Virus record (IMG/VR): IMGVR_UViG_3300009160_000086
Coordinates: 1-35,536 of that record
Direction: 5' to 3' (one strand)
DNA length: 35,536 nucleotides
DNA from: a virus
Under the pieces are notes generated by a model. That model did not search any database. It was not told the origin of the DNA and saw only the letters and a program-made list of their open reading frames with translations. The first letter of the stretch is position 1, and each line of letters opens with the position of its first letter. Positions 30,188 through 35,536 of this stretch are shown here, in pieces. The position numbers and the translations under genes were made by a program.

Positions 30188-30645
30188 GCGACCGCACACG
30201 CTACACGCTCGCGGCCTGCCTTGTGGCCGGCAGCATGCTTGCCTGGATGCTCGAGGGCCGCAGCGGCCCTACGCCGGCCCCGCAGCCCGACGGCGGGCTC
30301 TCGATGCGTGGGTTGTTCATCGGGCCAGAGGCGGCCGCTGACGCCGCCAAGCTCGCGGCCCTCTGCGACGAGCTCGCCGAGTGCATCCAGGCCGACGGCG
30401 ATCGCGAGGGCGGGCCGCGATTGAAATCCGGCGTGGCGTTTGACGACCTCCGCGTCGCTGCCCGCGAGGCCCGGCTCCGCGGCGACTCCATTGGCGCCCG
30501 CCAGCCGCACGCCAAGAAAGCAATTCACGACTATCTCGACAAGGCCGTCGGCACCTCGGGCGGGCCGGTCGGGCCAGAGGAGCGGTCGAAGTGGGTGGCG
30601 GCCTACCGCGAGCTTGGGAGGGCGTGCGCCGATGCGGCACGATGA
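30184..30645 (+). CDS. membrane-anchored or exported protein, 153 aa
   Basis: The ATG 30184 overlaps the previous stop; an earlier frame start at 29890 lies inside two other genes and is rejected. The first 25 residues (RTRYTLAACLVAGSMLAWMLEG) form a signal or anchor, followed by a Pro-rich spacer (PTPAPQPDGG) and a helical domain with KLAALCDELAECIQADGD, VAFDDLRVAAREARLRG and EERSKWVAAYRELGRACADAA. The anchor-spacer-helix layout again resembles envelope-acting phage proteins. It overlaps the peptidase gene by 14 bases and probably works with it. No known family was recognised. Confidence 0.6.
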   Translation: MSDRTRYTLAACLVAGSMLAWMLEGRSGPTPAPQPDGGLSMRGLFIGPEAAADAAKLAALCDELAECIQADGDREGGPRLKSGVAFDDLRVAAREARLRGDSIGARQPHAKKAIHDYLDKAVGTSGGPVGPEERSKWVAAYRELGRACADAAR

Positions 30646-31750
30646 GCCCTACCGCTCGTGGCGGATCGTCGCCGCTGCGGTGCTCCTGTTTATCGCGGCG
30701 GTGATCGCGGCCCGCTCATGGGTGACGCTAGAGCAAAACGTCGGCGGGCGGTTTGGGTACACGCCGGATCCAGAGGGGGCTCGCGCCTTTCTTGCCGAGC
30801 TCGGCGACGAGCGTTTCTTCTCACAGGCCGCCCCCGAGGCGATGCAAAAGGCTGCCGGCCGCGACACGTTTCTCTACCGGGCCATGCAACGCGCCCACCA
30901 GGCCCGTTACGGCAAGCCCTTCGTGGTCGGTAAGCAACTCAACGGGTCGTGCGTCGCGTGGGGTGCAATGCACGCGGTCTGGATAGCCGAGGCGATCGAC
31001 TGGGAACTAGGCAAGGCGAGCGAGCCGCCCCTCGCCCCGAGCACCGAAGCGATCTACGGCGGGAGCCGCTGCGAAGCCAGGGGCAAGACGTTTGCGGGAT
31101 GGTCAGACGGGTCCACCGGATTTGCCGCGGCCAAATGGTTGCGAGAGTGGGGCGTTGTGTACCGCAAACAATACGCGGGCGTCGACCTCACGACGTACGA
31201 CGCCAAGCTCGAAAAAGATTGGGGAGCCTACGGGTGCGGAGGCCAGGCCGACGGCGGCAAGATGGACGCCGAGGCCAAGCGGCACCCGTGCCGGCACGTC
31301 GTGGCCGTCCGAAATTGGGCCGAGCTCACGGCCGCGATCGAGGCGGGCTTTCCGGTGACGCTGGCAAGCTCGCAGGGCTTTTCCTCAACGCTCGGCCCGA
31401 GCGGCATCGCCGAGGCTCAAGGCACATGGATGCACCAGATGGTAGCGGTCGGCGTCCGCTACAAGGCCAACGGTGCGCCCGACGATCTGATCGCGATCCT
31501 CAACTCTTGGGGGCCGAATTGGATCGGCCCGCAGACCAACCGCTACCCCGACGACTTTCCGGCCGGCGCCTTCTGGGCACGCCGCCGCGTCGTCGAGGGA
31601 ATGCTCGGCGACGCTTGGGCCATCGGCTCCGTCGAGACCGGGTTCAAGTGGCGCGACATCCACCACGGCGACTGGCTCGCGCCGGCCGTCGACACGCTCA
31701 CGCGGCTCCCGATCCGCAATCCGTTCCTCGATTTCCAGTTGGGGCTATAG
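30632..31750 (+). CDS. membrane-anchored papain-like (C1 family) cysteine peptidase
   Basis: A 372-residue protein. Residues 11-28 (RIVAAAVLLFIAAVIAAR) form an N-terminal membrane anchor or uncleaved signal. The papain catalytic set is in the right order: Q102 and C107 in QLNGSCVAWG, H268 in GTWMHQMVAVGVRY, and N291 in LNSWGPNWIG, the last strongly papain-like. IYGGSRCEARGK and YGCGGQADGG add Cys/Gly loops like those near papain subsites. Papain-fold enzymes cleave peptide bonds; here the substrate may be envelope peptides, host proteins or virion parts. It lies last in a run of small membrane proteins, the position of an endolysin, but murein activity is unproven. GC and codons match its neighbours. 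Confidence 0.84.
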   Translation: MRHDEPYRSWRIVAAAVLLFIAAVIAARSWVTLEQNVGGRFGYTPDPEGARAFLAELGDERFFSQAAPEAMQKAAGRDTFLYRAMQRAHQARYGKPFVVGKQLNGSCVAWGAMHAVWIAEAIDWELGKASEPPLAPSTEAIYGGSRCEARGKTFAGWSDGSTGFAAAKWLREWGVVYRKQYAGVDLTTYDAKLEKDWGAYGCGGQADGGKMDAEAKRHPCRHVVAVRNWAELTAAIEAGFPVTLASSQGFSSTLGPSGIAEAQGTWMHQMVAVGVRYKANGAPDDLIAILNSWGPNWIGPQTNRYPDDFPAGAFWARRRVVEGMLGDAWAIGSVETGFKWRDIHHGDWLAPAVDTLTRLPIRNPFLDFQLGL

Positions 31751-32011
31751 ATGACGTTCACAAATCGCCAACTCGTGATCCTGTGTCTTGCTTGCATGGC
31801 CGCCGGCTGGTGGCTGTCGAGCTCGCCGGCCTCGCCCGTCAACCCGAGGCCGCAGCCCGACCGCCCGGTCATTCGGTGGATCGCCCGCGCCGCCAAGTCG
31901 TTCCTATGGATTGCCCTGGTGGCAGAGAAGCCACCTGAGGATTCGCACCTCGTACACGCCCGCGTTGGCGACGACGGCCAGCCGCTCCTTGACCACTCCC
32001 GAGGCTGGTAG
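31751..32011 (+). CDS. small Trp-rich exported or membrane protein
   Basis: This 86-residue protein starts immediately after the peptidase stop. It has a signal-like N-terminus (NRQLVILCLACMAAGWWLSSSPA), a Pro-rich stretch, a second hydrophobic piece WIARAAKSFLWIALVAEKPP and the end HARVGDDGQPLLDHSRGW. I recall proteins of this shape in planctomycete prophages, though I cannot name a role. Two hydrophobic parts could span or lie on the membrane. Its place after the peptidase suggests lysis or envelope function. Confidence 0.58.
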   Translation: MTFTNRQLVILCLACMAAGWWLSSSPASPVNPRPQPDRPVIRWIARAAKSFLWIALVAEKPPEDSHLVHARVGDDGQPLLDHSRGW

Positions 32012-32013
32012 CC

Positions 32014-32349
32014 ATGTGGCGTCAACTGATCGCATTCCTCGCCAGCCTGGCGGCAGAGCCCGCCGCGATCGACCAAGAGCAACCCCGCGCCGCTGCGGCC
32101 GTGGCGGTCGCCTACGCCGGGCTTGCGGTCGAGGCCCCCGCCCCTGCCCCGACGCCGGCCCCCGGCAAGTGCTGCTCCGACTGCGGCGGCAAGGGCTACA
32201 TCGTCCACGGCGACGGCCATCGGACGCCGTGCCCGTGCCCGGCGTCGTGCCCGTGCAAGAAGGGGGCCGGGTGCCCCGATGGCAAATGCGGCGTAGCGGG
32301 AGCGTCGCCCGCGACGGTTCTACCGGCCAAGCCTGCGGGCGGGAGGTGA
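32014..32349 (+). CDS. small Cys-rich protein with DnaJ-like zinc motif
   Basis: A 111-residue protein with a hydrophobic start (WRQLIAFLASLAAEPA), an Ala/Pro linker (VEAPAPAPTPAPGK) and a compact Cys cluster: CCSDCGGKGYI...CPCPASCPCKKGAGCPDGKC. CSDCGGKGYI follows the CxxCxGxG zinc-finger repeat of DnaJ chaperones. Ten Cys in about 40 residues imply zinc or disulfides. The start follows two bases after the previous stop. It may be an exported metal-binding peptide that works with the peptidase; I have not seen a specific function for it. Confidence 0.6.
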   Translation: MWRQLIAFLASLAAEPAAIDQEQPRAAAAVAVAYAGLAVEAPAPAPTPAPGKCCSDCGGKGYIVHGDGHRTPCPCPASCPCKKGAGCPDGKCGVAGASPATVLPAKPAGGR

Positions 32350-32352
32350 CTG

Positions 32353-32751
32353 GTGGGCGACGCTCTCGACACGCTGACGCTGGAGGGGCTGCGGGCGACC
32401 GTCCGCGAGTTCATCGGCCCGTCGGGTGCCACGCTAGAACACACATGCGACGTGATCGTTGACGAGATTTGCCGGCAGTGGCCGGAGCGAACCATGGCCG
32501 ACTACGCTCGCAAGCTCGACTCCAACGCCGTCGGGACGAAGGTGCTCGACGCGATCCCGGTGATCACGGCCAGAGTCCGCGAGCAGATCGAAGCCCGGTG
32601 GGGGATCAAGCCCAGCCATACCGCAGCGCTCGACCTCGTGCTCCGCGGCTGTGTGATCGAGTACGCGAACCTGTGGTTTGCGTCGCCGACAAATCGCATC
32701 GCCATGCGGTCGATCATTGCGGTCGTGCGGCACGCGCGGCGTCCTGGTTGA
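32353..32751 (+). CDS. helical protein of unknown function, 132 aa
   Basis: The GTG start lies three bases after the preceding stop. The product is mainly helical and basic at the C-terminus: LEGLRATVREFIGPSGATLEHTCDVIVDEICRQWPERTMADYARKLDSN, then VITARVREQIEARWGIKPSHTAALDLVLRGCVIEYANLWFASPTNRIAMRSIIAVVRHAR. No zinc site, Walker motif or membrane segment is found. It could be a DNA-binding or structural protein; the sequence does not allow a better call. Confidence 0.52.
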   Translation: MGDALDTLTLEGLRATVREFIGPSGATLEHTCDVIVDEICRQWPERTMADYARKLDSNAVGTKVLDAIPVITARVREQIEARWGIKPSHTAALDLVLRGCVIEYANLWFASPTNRIAMRSIIAVVRHARRPG

Positions 32752-32774
32752 CACATGGGCGACAATGGCCAGCC

Positions 32775-33233
32775 ATGCCGCACGTCCAGCGGACATTTTT
32801 TGCCGAAGAGCCTTCCGAGGCAGTCCTATGCCTGCGCGTAAGCGAAAAGCCAAAAAGAGAAAAGCCGCCGCCGACCCCCAAGCGATCGGCCCCGCCGAAA
32901 ATTCGAGTCTGGCTCACCCGGCTGACGCGAATCCACGCACACGCGAGATATATCGTCCGACTCTTCGCACACCCCGAGATTGCCGGCGGGCAATCACTTG
33001 AGGGCGAGACGTACGCGGCCCGCGCTGCCCGTTTTGACCAGACGTTGATTCACGACGCATTCATGCTGATCCGCGACCAAGCAGGGGATGGCGTGGTCGA
33101 GGTTCAAGCCGCCATGGATAGTGCGCCGCCGACCGTCGCCTTGCCTGGCACGCCGGAGAAGGTCGCCAAAATGGAGGCTCGGGCCATGCGTGGCGAGAGC
33201 ATATTCATTGACAAGGACGCGAAGATCGTTTGA
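32775..33233 (+). CDS. basic protein of unknown function, 152 aa
   Basis: Starting at ATG 32775, the protein has a Lys/Pro-rich early part (RVSEKPKREKPPPTPKRSAPPK), an Arg- and His-rich helix (TRLTRIHAHARYIVRLF), then helical QSLEGETYAARAARFDQTLIHDAFMLIRDQ and a closing GTPEKVAKMEARAMRGESIFIDKD. The last stretch is regular and seems to be a separate motif. A longer upstream frame overlapping the previous gene is rejected. It is the last + strand gene before a bidirectional terminator and the opposed integrase. No function is known. Confidence 0.55.
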   Translation: MPHVQRTFFAEEPSEAVLCLRVSEKPKREKPPPTPKRSAPPKIRVWLTRLTRIHAHARYIVRLFAHPEIAGGQSLEGETYAARAARFDQTLIHDAFMLIRDQAGDGVVEVQAAMDSAPPTVALPGTPEKVAKMEARAMRGESIFIDKDAKIV

Positions 33234-33244
33234 CGAGCCGGGCG

Positions 33245-33294
33245 GCGGGTAGAGGCGGCGCAGGGTCTCCCTTTCCCCCGCGCCGTCTCCCCGC
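33245..33294. terminator. bidirectional terminator-like stem between convergent genes
   Basis: GCGGG...GGCGGCGC (33245-33261) pairs with GCGCCGTCTCCCCGC (33280-33294), about 15 pairs with a bulge. It lies between the convergent ends of the + strand unit (33233) and the integrase (33304), where transcripts would otherwise collide. Confidence 0.65.
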
Positions 33295-33303
33295 TTGCCA
33301 GGT

Positions 33304-34191
33304 TCAGCCGAAGTCGAGCGGCGGCAGGAAGTCTAGGGCCGAAGCCTCGCCCACGATCTTGGGATCTAGGTAGTGATCCCTGGTTGTCTTGCTGTCTTTG
33401 TGCGTCAAAAATTCCGTGGCATCTCCACCGGCAGCCTTCAGATAACTTCCGGCCGCTTTGCGAATTGCATGAAAGCCCCTCGGCTTTACGCCCGCCGACC
33501 GGCAGATGTACCGAATCCGCTGGTAGATGGAGTTCGCCGCCCTGTGGTCTGTCCAGGGCCACACGAGATCGTCAGAGGCTCGACGCCCGGCCTGGAGCAT
33601 CGACGCCAGCTGCGGCGTGACCTGACGTGTAATCGTTCGCCCGAGCCCCTTGCGGTGCTCAGAGAGAAACGTGATCGTGCGGCGGGCTGGGTCCACCTGC
33701 TCCCACCGCGTCTCGAGGTGCGACCCGATCCGCTCGCCCGTGTACCAGTTCGACATCAGCAGCGTAGTCCAGAACCACGGAGCCGGGCACGGTCCGATCA
33801 GCCCTGAACGCCGCCTGGCCTGCTGCACCATGCGGCTGATCTCTTCGACCGTGTAGGCAGACGGTGAGCGGTGCGGCACCCTAACGATGCCACGGGGCAG
33901 GTCTGGGAACACCTCCACGAGCCGTTTGCGAGCGGCAGCATTCCACAGGCTGACCAGGTGGGCCTTGTCCTTGGCCACGCTGGCAGCGGCACAGATCCGC
34001 CCTCGGTGCGGTGTGACGGCCCGCCACCGCAGGAACTTGCCGATGGTCAAATCGTCAAAATCCGCTAGTTCTGGCTCGCGCCCGAGAAAGTCCCGCAGCC
34101 TGTCGATAGAGTGTCCGAAGATCTCGACGGTGCGCGGCTTCAGGTTGTGGAGCACGGCGTAGCGGTCATTCAGGAAATCACGCAACAGCAT
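33304..34191 (-). CDS. int: tyrosine recombinase (phage integrase)
   Basis: A 295-residue tyrosine integrase catalysing site-specific recombination between phage and host attachment sites. The catalytic set is visible: R154 (TGERIGS), K181 (EHRKG), H241 and R244 (HAIR), H264 (LTHKD) and the nucleophile Y274 (DHYLDP). The N-terminal 110 residues are the SAM-like core-binding domain. The ATG at 34191 is chosen because GGGAGG lies seven bases upstream on that strand; a longer start at 34251 would place it inside the operator. The GGDATEFLTHKDSKTT stretch resembles planctomycete recombinases. It reads against all other genes, ending at a bidirectional terminator, and starts next to an inverted-repeat promoter. 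Confidence 0.93.
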   Translation of the reverse strand: MLLRDFLNDRYAVLHNLKPRTVEIFGHSIDRLRDFLGREPELADFDDLTIGKFLRWRAVTPHRGRICAAASVAKDKAHLVSLWNAAARKRLVEVFPDLPRGIVRVPHRSPSAYTVEEISRMVQQARRRSGLIGPCPAPWFWTTLLMSNWYTGERIGSHLETRWEQVDPARRTITFLSEHRKGLGRTITRQVTPQLASMLQAGRRASDDLVWPWTDHRAANSIYQRIRYICRSAGVKPRGFHAIRKAAGSYLKAAGGDATEFLTHKDSKTTRDHYLDPKIVGEASALDFLPPLDFG

Positions 34192-34216
34192 TTCAAATCC
34201 TCCCTTGTGAACGCGG

Positions 34217-34254
34217 AGTATAGGCATGGTGTACAAACGTACAACCACCATGCC
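34217..34254 (-). promoter_or_regulatory. integrase promoter with nested inverted repeat
   Basis: On the - strand, TATACT (34217-34222) follows TTGTAC (34239-34244) at 16 bases, a fair promoter. It is covered by GGCATGGT (34223-34230)/ACCATGCC (34247-34254), with inner TGTAC (34230-34234)/GTACA (34239-34243). The repeat sits in the -35/-10 spacer and would suit an operator or recombination directionality site. Confidence 0.6.
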
Positions 34255-34353
34255 CTCCGCTGTTTGGTCTGTTCAGTATGGTACGGGAGGCAGGCGCCAG
34301 CCGGCAAATCTGCGCAGACCTGGTGAAATACAGCGGCCTGTGACTCGCGTAGA

Positions 34354-34388
34354 TTGACTTTTCTACCGTTGTCGGTAGGATTGGAGGC
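34354..34388 (+). promoter_or_regulatory. promoter-like site 1 with TACCG-N4-CGGTA operator
   Basis: TTGACT (34354-34359) and, 17 bases on, AGGATT (34377-34382, weak) flank an inverted repeat CTACCG-TTGT-CGGTAG (34363-34378). Six bases after the -10 box comes an ATG (34389), the same spacing as site 2. Repressor binding would cover the promoter. Confidence 0.6.
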
Positions 34389-34394
34389 ATGATT

Positions 34395-34661
34395 ATGGCC
34401 CTAAAACCACAGCCGAATCGCACGTTGTGCAGCTGCCGCGAGGCGGCCGAGATCCTCGGCTGCACGATGGGGCGCGTTCGCCAGCTCTGCCGCAAGCCAG
34501 AGCGAGGTGGTCCGGCGTTGCTGTGGTCGCAGAAGTTTGGGGCTCGCGCCCTGGTCCTCGACCTTGACGAGGTGAAGCGGCTAGCCAAGGTTCGGCGCAA
34601 GGCCCGTGACTCCGGCCTCACGCCAGGCCCCGCTCCCGGCGGCTTTCAGCCCGACACTTGA
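34395..34661 (+). CDS. small helix-turn-helix protein (excisionase/MerR-like)
   Basis: An 88-residue DNA-binding candidate, divergent from the integrase. SCREAAEILGCTMGRVRQLCR (about 14-34) is a helix-turn-helix of the excisionase/MerR type, then LWSQKFGARALVLDLDEVKRLAKVRRKAR forms a wing-like strand and a basic helix. Position and size suit an excisionase, Cro-like or control protein acting on the nearby operators. ATG 34395 has GGAGG seven bases upstream (34383-34387); if the transcript starts at 34389, as the promoter box spacing suggests, the first ATG (34389) would be leaderless and add two residues. A rho-independent terminator follows at 34717. Confidence 0.75.
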   Translation: MALKPQPNRTLCSCREAAEILGCTMGRVRQLCRKPERGGPALLWSQKFGARALVLDLDEVKRLAKVRRKARDSGLTPGPAPGGFQPDT

Positions 34662-34716
34662 CCCCGTTTTTCTCACGTTCCCAAGTGTCCACCTCGACCG
34701 GGAACTAGGCTTTTGC

Positions 34717-34735
34717 CCGCGAAAACGCGGTTTTT
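34717..34735 (+). terminator. rho-independent terminator after the HTH gene
   Basis: CCGCG (34717-34721) and CGCGG (34726-34730) with an AAAA loop, followed by TTTTT and, after CG, another long T-run. This is the most canonical terminator in the window. Confidence 0.85.
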
Positions 34736-34755
34736 CGTTTTTTTCCTCATGCCCC

Positions 34756-34790
34756 TTGACTCATCCTACCGATGTCGGTAATATACTGGC
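34756..34790 (+). promoter_or_regulatory. strong promoter 2 with embedded operator
   Basis: TTGACT (34756-34761), 17 bases, TAATAT (34779-34784) is a good sigma-70-type promoter. Inside the spacer is TACCG-ATGT-CGGTA (34767-34780). Transcription would begin near 34791, where an ATG lies. Confidence 0.75.
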
Positions 34791-34838
34791 ATGACGCGGA
34801 CGAGTGAGCCGCGACAAACCACGAAAGGAACCCTGACA

Positions 34839-34991
34839 ATGACCAAGACCAAGAACAACACGAAGGCCGACACGAGCGTCAAGAACCTGAAGCGTCTCTG
34901 CAAGGTGGCCGCCGAGATGCGGGCCGCCGGCAACGAGGACGGCTGCCAGGCGGTGCTGGCCGCGATCCACCAGGCCCTGGAGGCGGCCTGA
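34839..34991 (+). CDS. small basic protein, 50 aa (or 66 aa if leaderless)
   Basis: AAAGGAA lies about nine bases before ATG 34839, so the 50-residue form is preferred; an in-frame ATG at 34791 sits at the predicted transcription start and would add 16 residues if the message is leaderless. The protein is Lys-rich (TKTKNNTKADTSVKNLKRLCKV) then helical (AAEMRAAGNEDGCQAVLAAIHQALEAA). It is driven by the strongest promoter seen in the window and followed by a strong hairpin, so it is probably a regulated early peptide. No family recognised. Confidence 0.58.
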   Translation: MTKTKNNTKADTSVKNLKRLCKVAAEMRAAGNEDGCQAVLAAIHQALEAA

Positions 34992-34999
34992 GCCGCCAA

Positions 35000-35025
35000 G
35001 CCCGCCGGCAATTGGGCCGGCGGGC
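35000..35025 (+). terminator. GC-rich hairpin after the 50-residue gene
   Basis: GCCCGCCGGC (35000-35009) pairs perfectly with GCCGGCGGGC (35016-35025) across a 6-base loop. No T-run follows, as with the hairpin after the capsid gene, so it may be a partial terminator. Confidence 0.6.
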
Positions 35026-35107
35026 AACGCTGAACAAAGGTGGGGCCGCCCGGCCTGCCGCAAGCTGCCAAACGGGTGGCGCTTCTTTCAACGTCACGGA
35101 GGACACA

Positions 35108-35251
35108 ATGCCACGCACCTGGAACGCCGCGATCCACTCGCTGCTCTGCATTCGGCTCGGCCAAGAACTGGGCACCTCGAGCGAGCTTGCCCAGACGATC
35201 GCTCACTCGATTGACTTTGTTCTCGGCACGCTCGCCCGTTTTCTTGGTTGA
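35108..35251 (+). CDS. small protein of unknown function, 47 aa
   Basis: ATG 35108 has GGAGGA about five bases upstream. The product, beginning PRTWNAAIHSLLCIRLGQELG and containing SSELAQTIAHSIDFVLGTLARFLG, is a small helical protein, moderately hydrophobic, that may contact membranes or form a dimer. An earlier in-frame start at 35012 has no ribosome site. Its stop lies within the -35 box of the third promoter-like element. It is not recognised. Confidence 0.5.
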   Translation: MPRTWNAAIHSLLCIRLGQELGTSSELAQTIAHSIDFVLGTLARFLG

Positions 35252-35276
35252 CACAACCTACCGACGTGGGTACCGT
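35248..35276 (+). promoter_or_regulatory. promoter-like site 3 with related operator
   Basis: TTGACA (35248-35253), the consensus -35 box, is followed at 17 bases by a poor -10 (TACCGT). TACCG-ACGT-GGGTA (35259-35272) is a one-mismatch variant of the operator. Any gene it drives would lie beyond the window's right end. Confidence 0.55.
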
Positions 35277-35536
35277 CTTGCCGACGTGCACAATCGAGAC
35301 AGAAATCACCCGGAAAACTGGCCCCAAAAATCCGTTTGACCCCAAACGATACGCCCGTACATTACCCGCCCGACTTGCCACCAATGAGCCCGCCAACCAC
35401 TACAAAACTTTTCCGCACGTTCAAAAATCCCTGAAAAACAAGTGCCAAACGGCACGCCACTTGCCCCCCCCCACCCCCCCCCCCCCACCCCCCACCCCAC
35501 GCACCCACCACACAAAAACAAAAGCAAAGACAAAAA
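35277..35536. other. right end: no gene, low-complexity tail
   Basis: No convincing gene. A weak promoter-like TTGACC-N17-ACATTA lies at 35337-35365. From about 35463 the sequence turns into C-runs broken by A, then A-rich sequence; like the G-run at the left end this looks like an assembly or read-quality artefact. Confidence 0.6.

Noticed and set aside
35306-35533. - strand frame of 75 residues at the right end
   Set aside because: It is a Gly/Trp/Cys-rich translation of low-complexity sequence and has no ribosome site or domain.
35463-35536. C-rich and A-rich right end, and G-run at the left, as telomere-like or packaging ends
   Set aside because: Irregular homopolymers at both ends with no shared terminal repeat fit read-quality or assembly artefacts better.
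1-35536. tRNA or rRNA genes
   Set aside because: I looked for cloverleaf-like arms and TTCGA-type loops and saw no convincing candidate by eye; a tRNA search program would be decisive.

Overview
This window reads as most of a temperate, siphovirus-like (long non-contractile tail) double-stranded DNA phage or prophage with a lambda-like gene order. Nearly all genes lie on the + strand and are packed with ATGA/GTGA or few-base overlaps. Only the integrase at the right end is on the - strand. The DNA is GC-rich (one tape-measure line is about 72% GC), except for a clear AT-rich dip around 22.4-24.9 kb. The host cannot be proven from the sequence. The integrase C-terminus, the small Trp-rich and Cys-rich secreted proteins, and the sugar and papain-like genes remind me of planctomycete prophages. 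That is an inference at roughly even odds; other GC-rich bacteria remain possible.

Layout. 0.2-7.2 kb is the DNA-packaging and head module: GpA-type large terminase, a GNAT acetyltransferase, a gpW-like connector, lambda-type portal, a 19-codon microgene, one polypeptide joining prohead protease, scaffold-like linker and Mu gpT-like major capsid, a DUF2190 decoration protein and a gpFII-like head-tail connector. 7.2-12.5 kb holds two collagen-like (Gly-X-Y) fibres, several beta-rich accessory virion proteins (an Fn3 and a LamG-like protein among them) and four small unknown genes. 12.6-15.3 kb is a carbohydrate cassette inserted in the virion genes: a GH130-like beta-propeller, a SAM methyltransferase and a GT2-TPR glycosyltransferase. 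15.3-24.9 kb is the tail module: tail completion proteins, three tandem tail-tube-like paralogues, a gpG/gpGT-type chaperone pair with a probable -1 frameshift, the tape measure, and tail-tip proteins including a Cys-rich one with a split BACON-like domain. 25.1-28.3 kb carries an Mnn2-like (GT71) glycosyltransferase, a minimal HExxH zincin, a metallophosphoesterase and a DUF6378-like protein. 28.3-33.2 kb has two paralogous beta-rich proteins and a probable lysis/envelope group of small membrane proteins around a membrane-anchored papain-like peptidase. 33.3-35.3 kb is the integration and control region: tyrosine integrase, a small helix-turn-helix protein, two short genes and three TTGAC elements each overlapping a TACCG-N4-CGGTA-type operator.

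How the parts fit. The head and tail genes form an almost complete virion set, and the integrase with its operator array indicates lysogeny. No small terminase, replication gene or classical repressor was recognised, so the window is probably not the entire genome. Both ends finish in homopolymer or low-complexity runs (G at the left, C/A at the right) that look like assembly artefacts. The most interesting hypotheses are (1) a phage that glycosylates its own threonine-rich collagen fibres, (2) a dispersed operator array with two apparently leaderless start codons, (3) a protease-scaffold-capsid fusion with a nested start, and (4) a papain-family enzyme in a lysis-like position.
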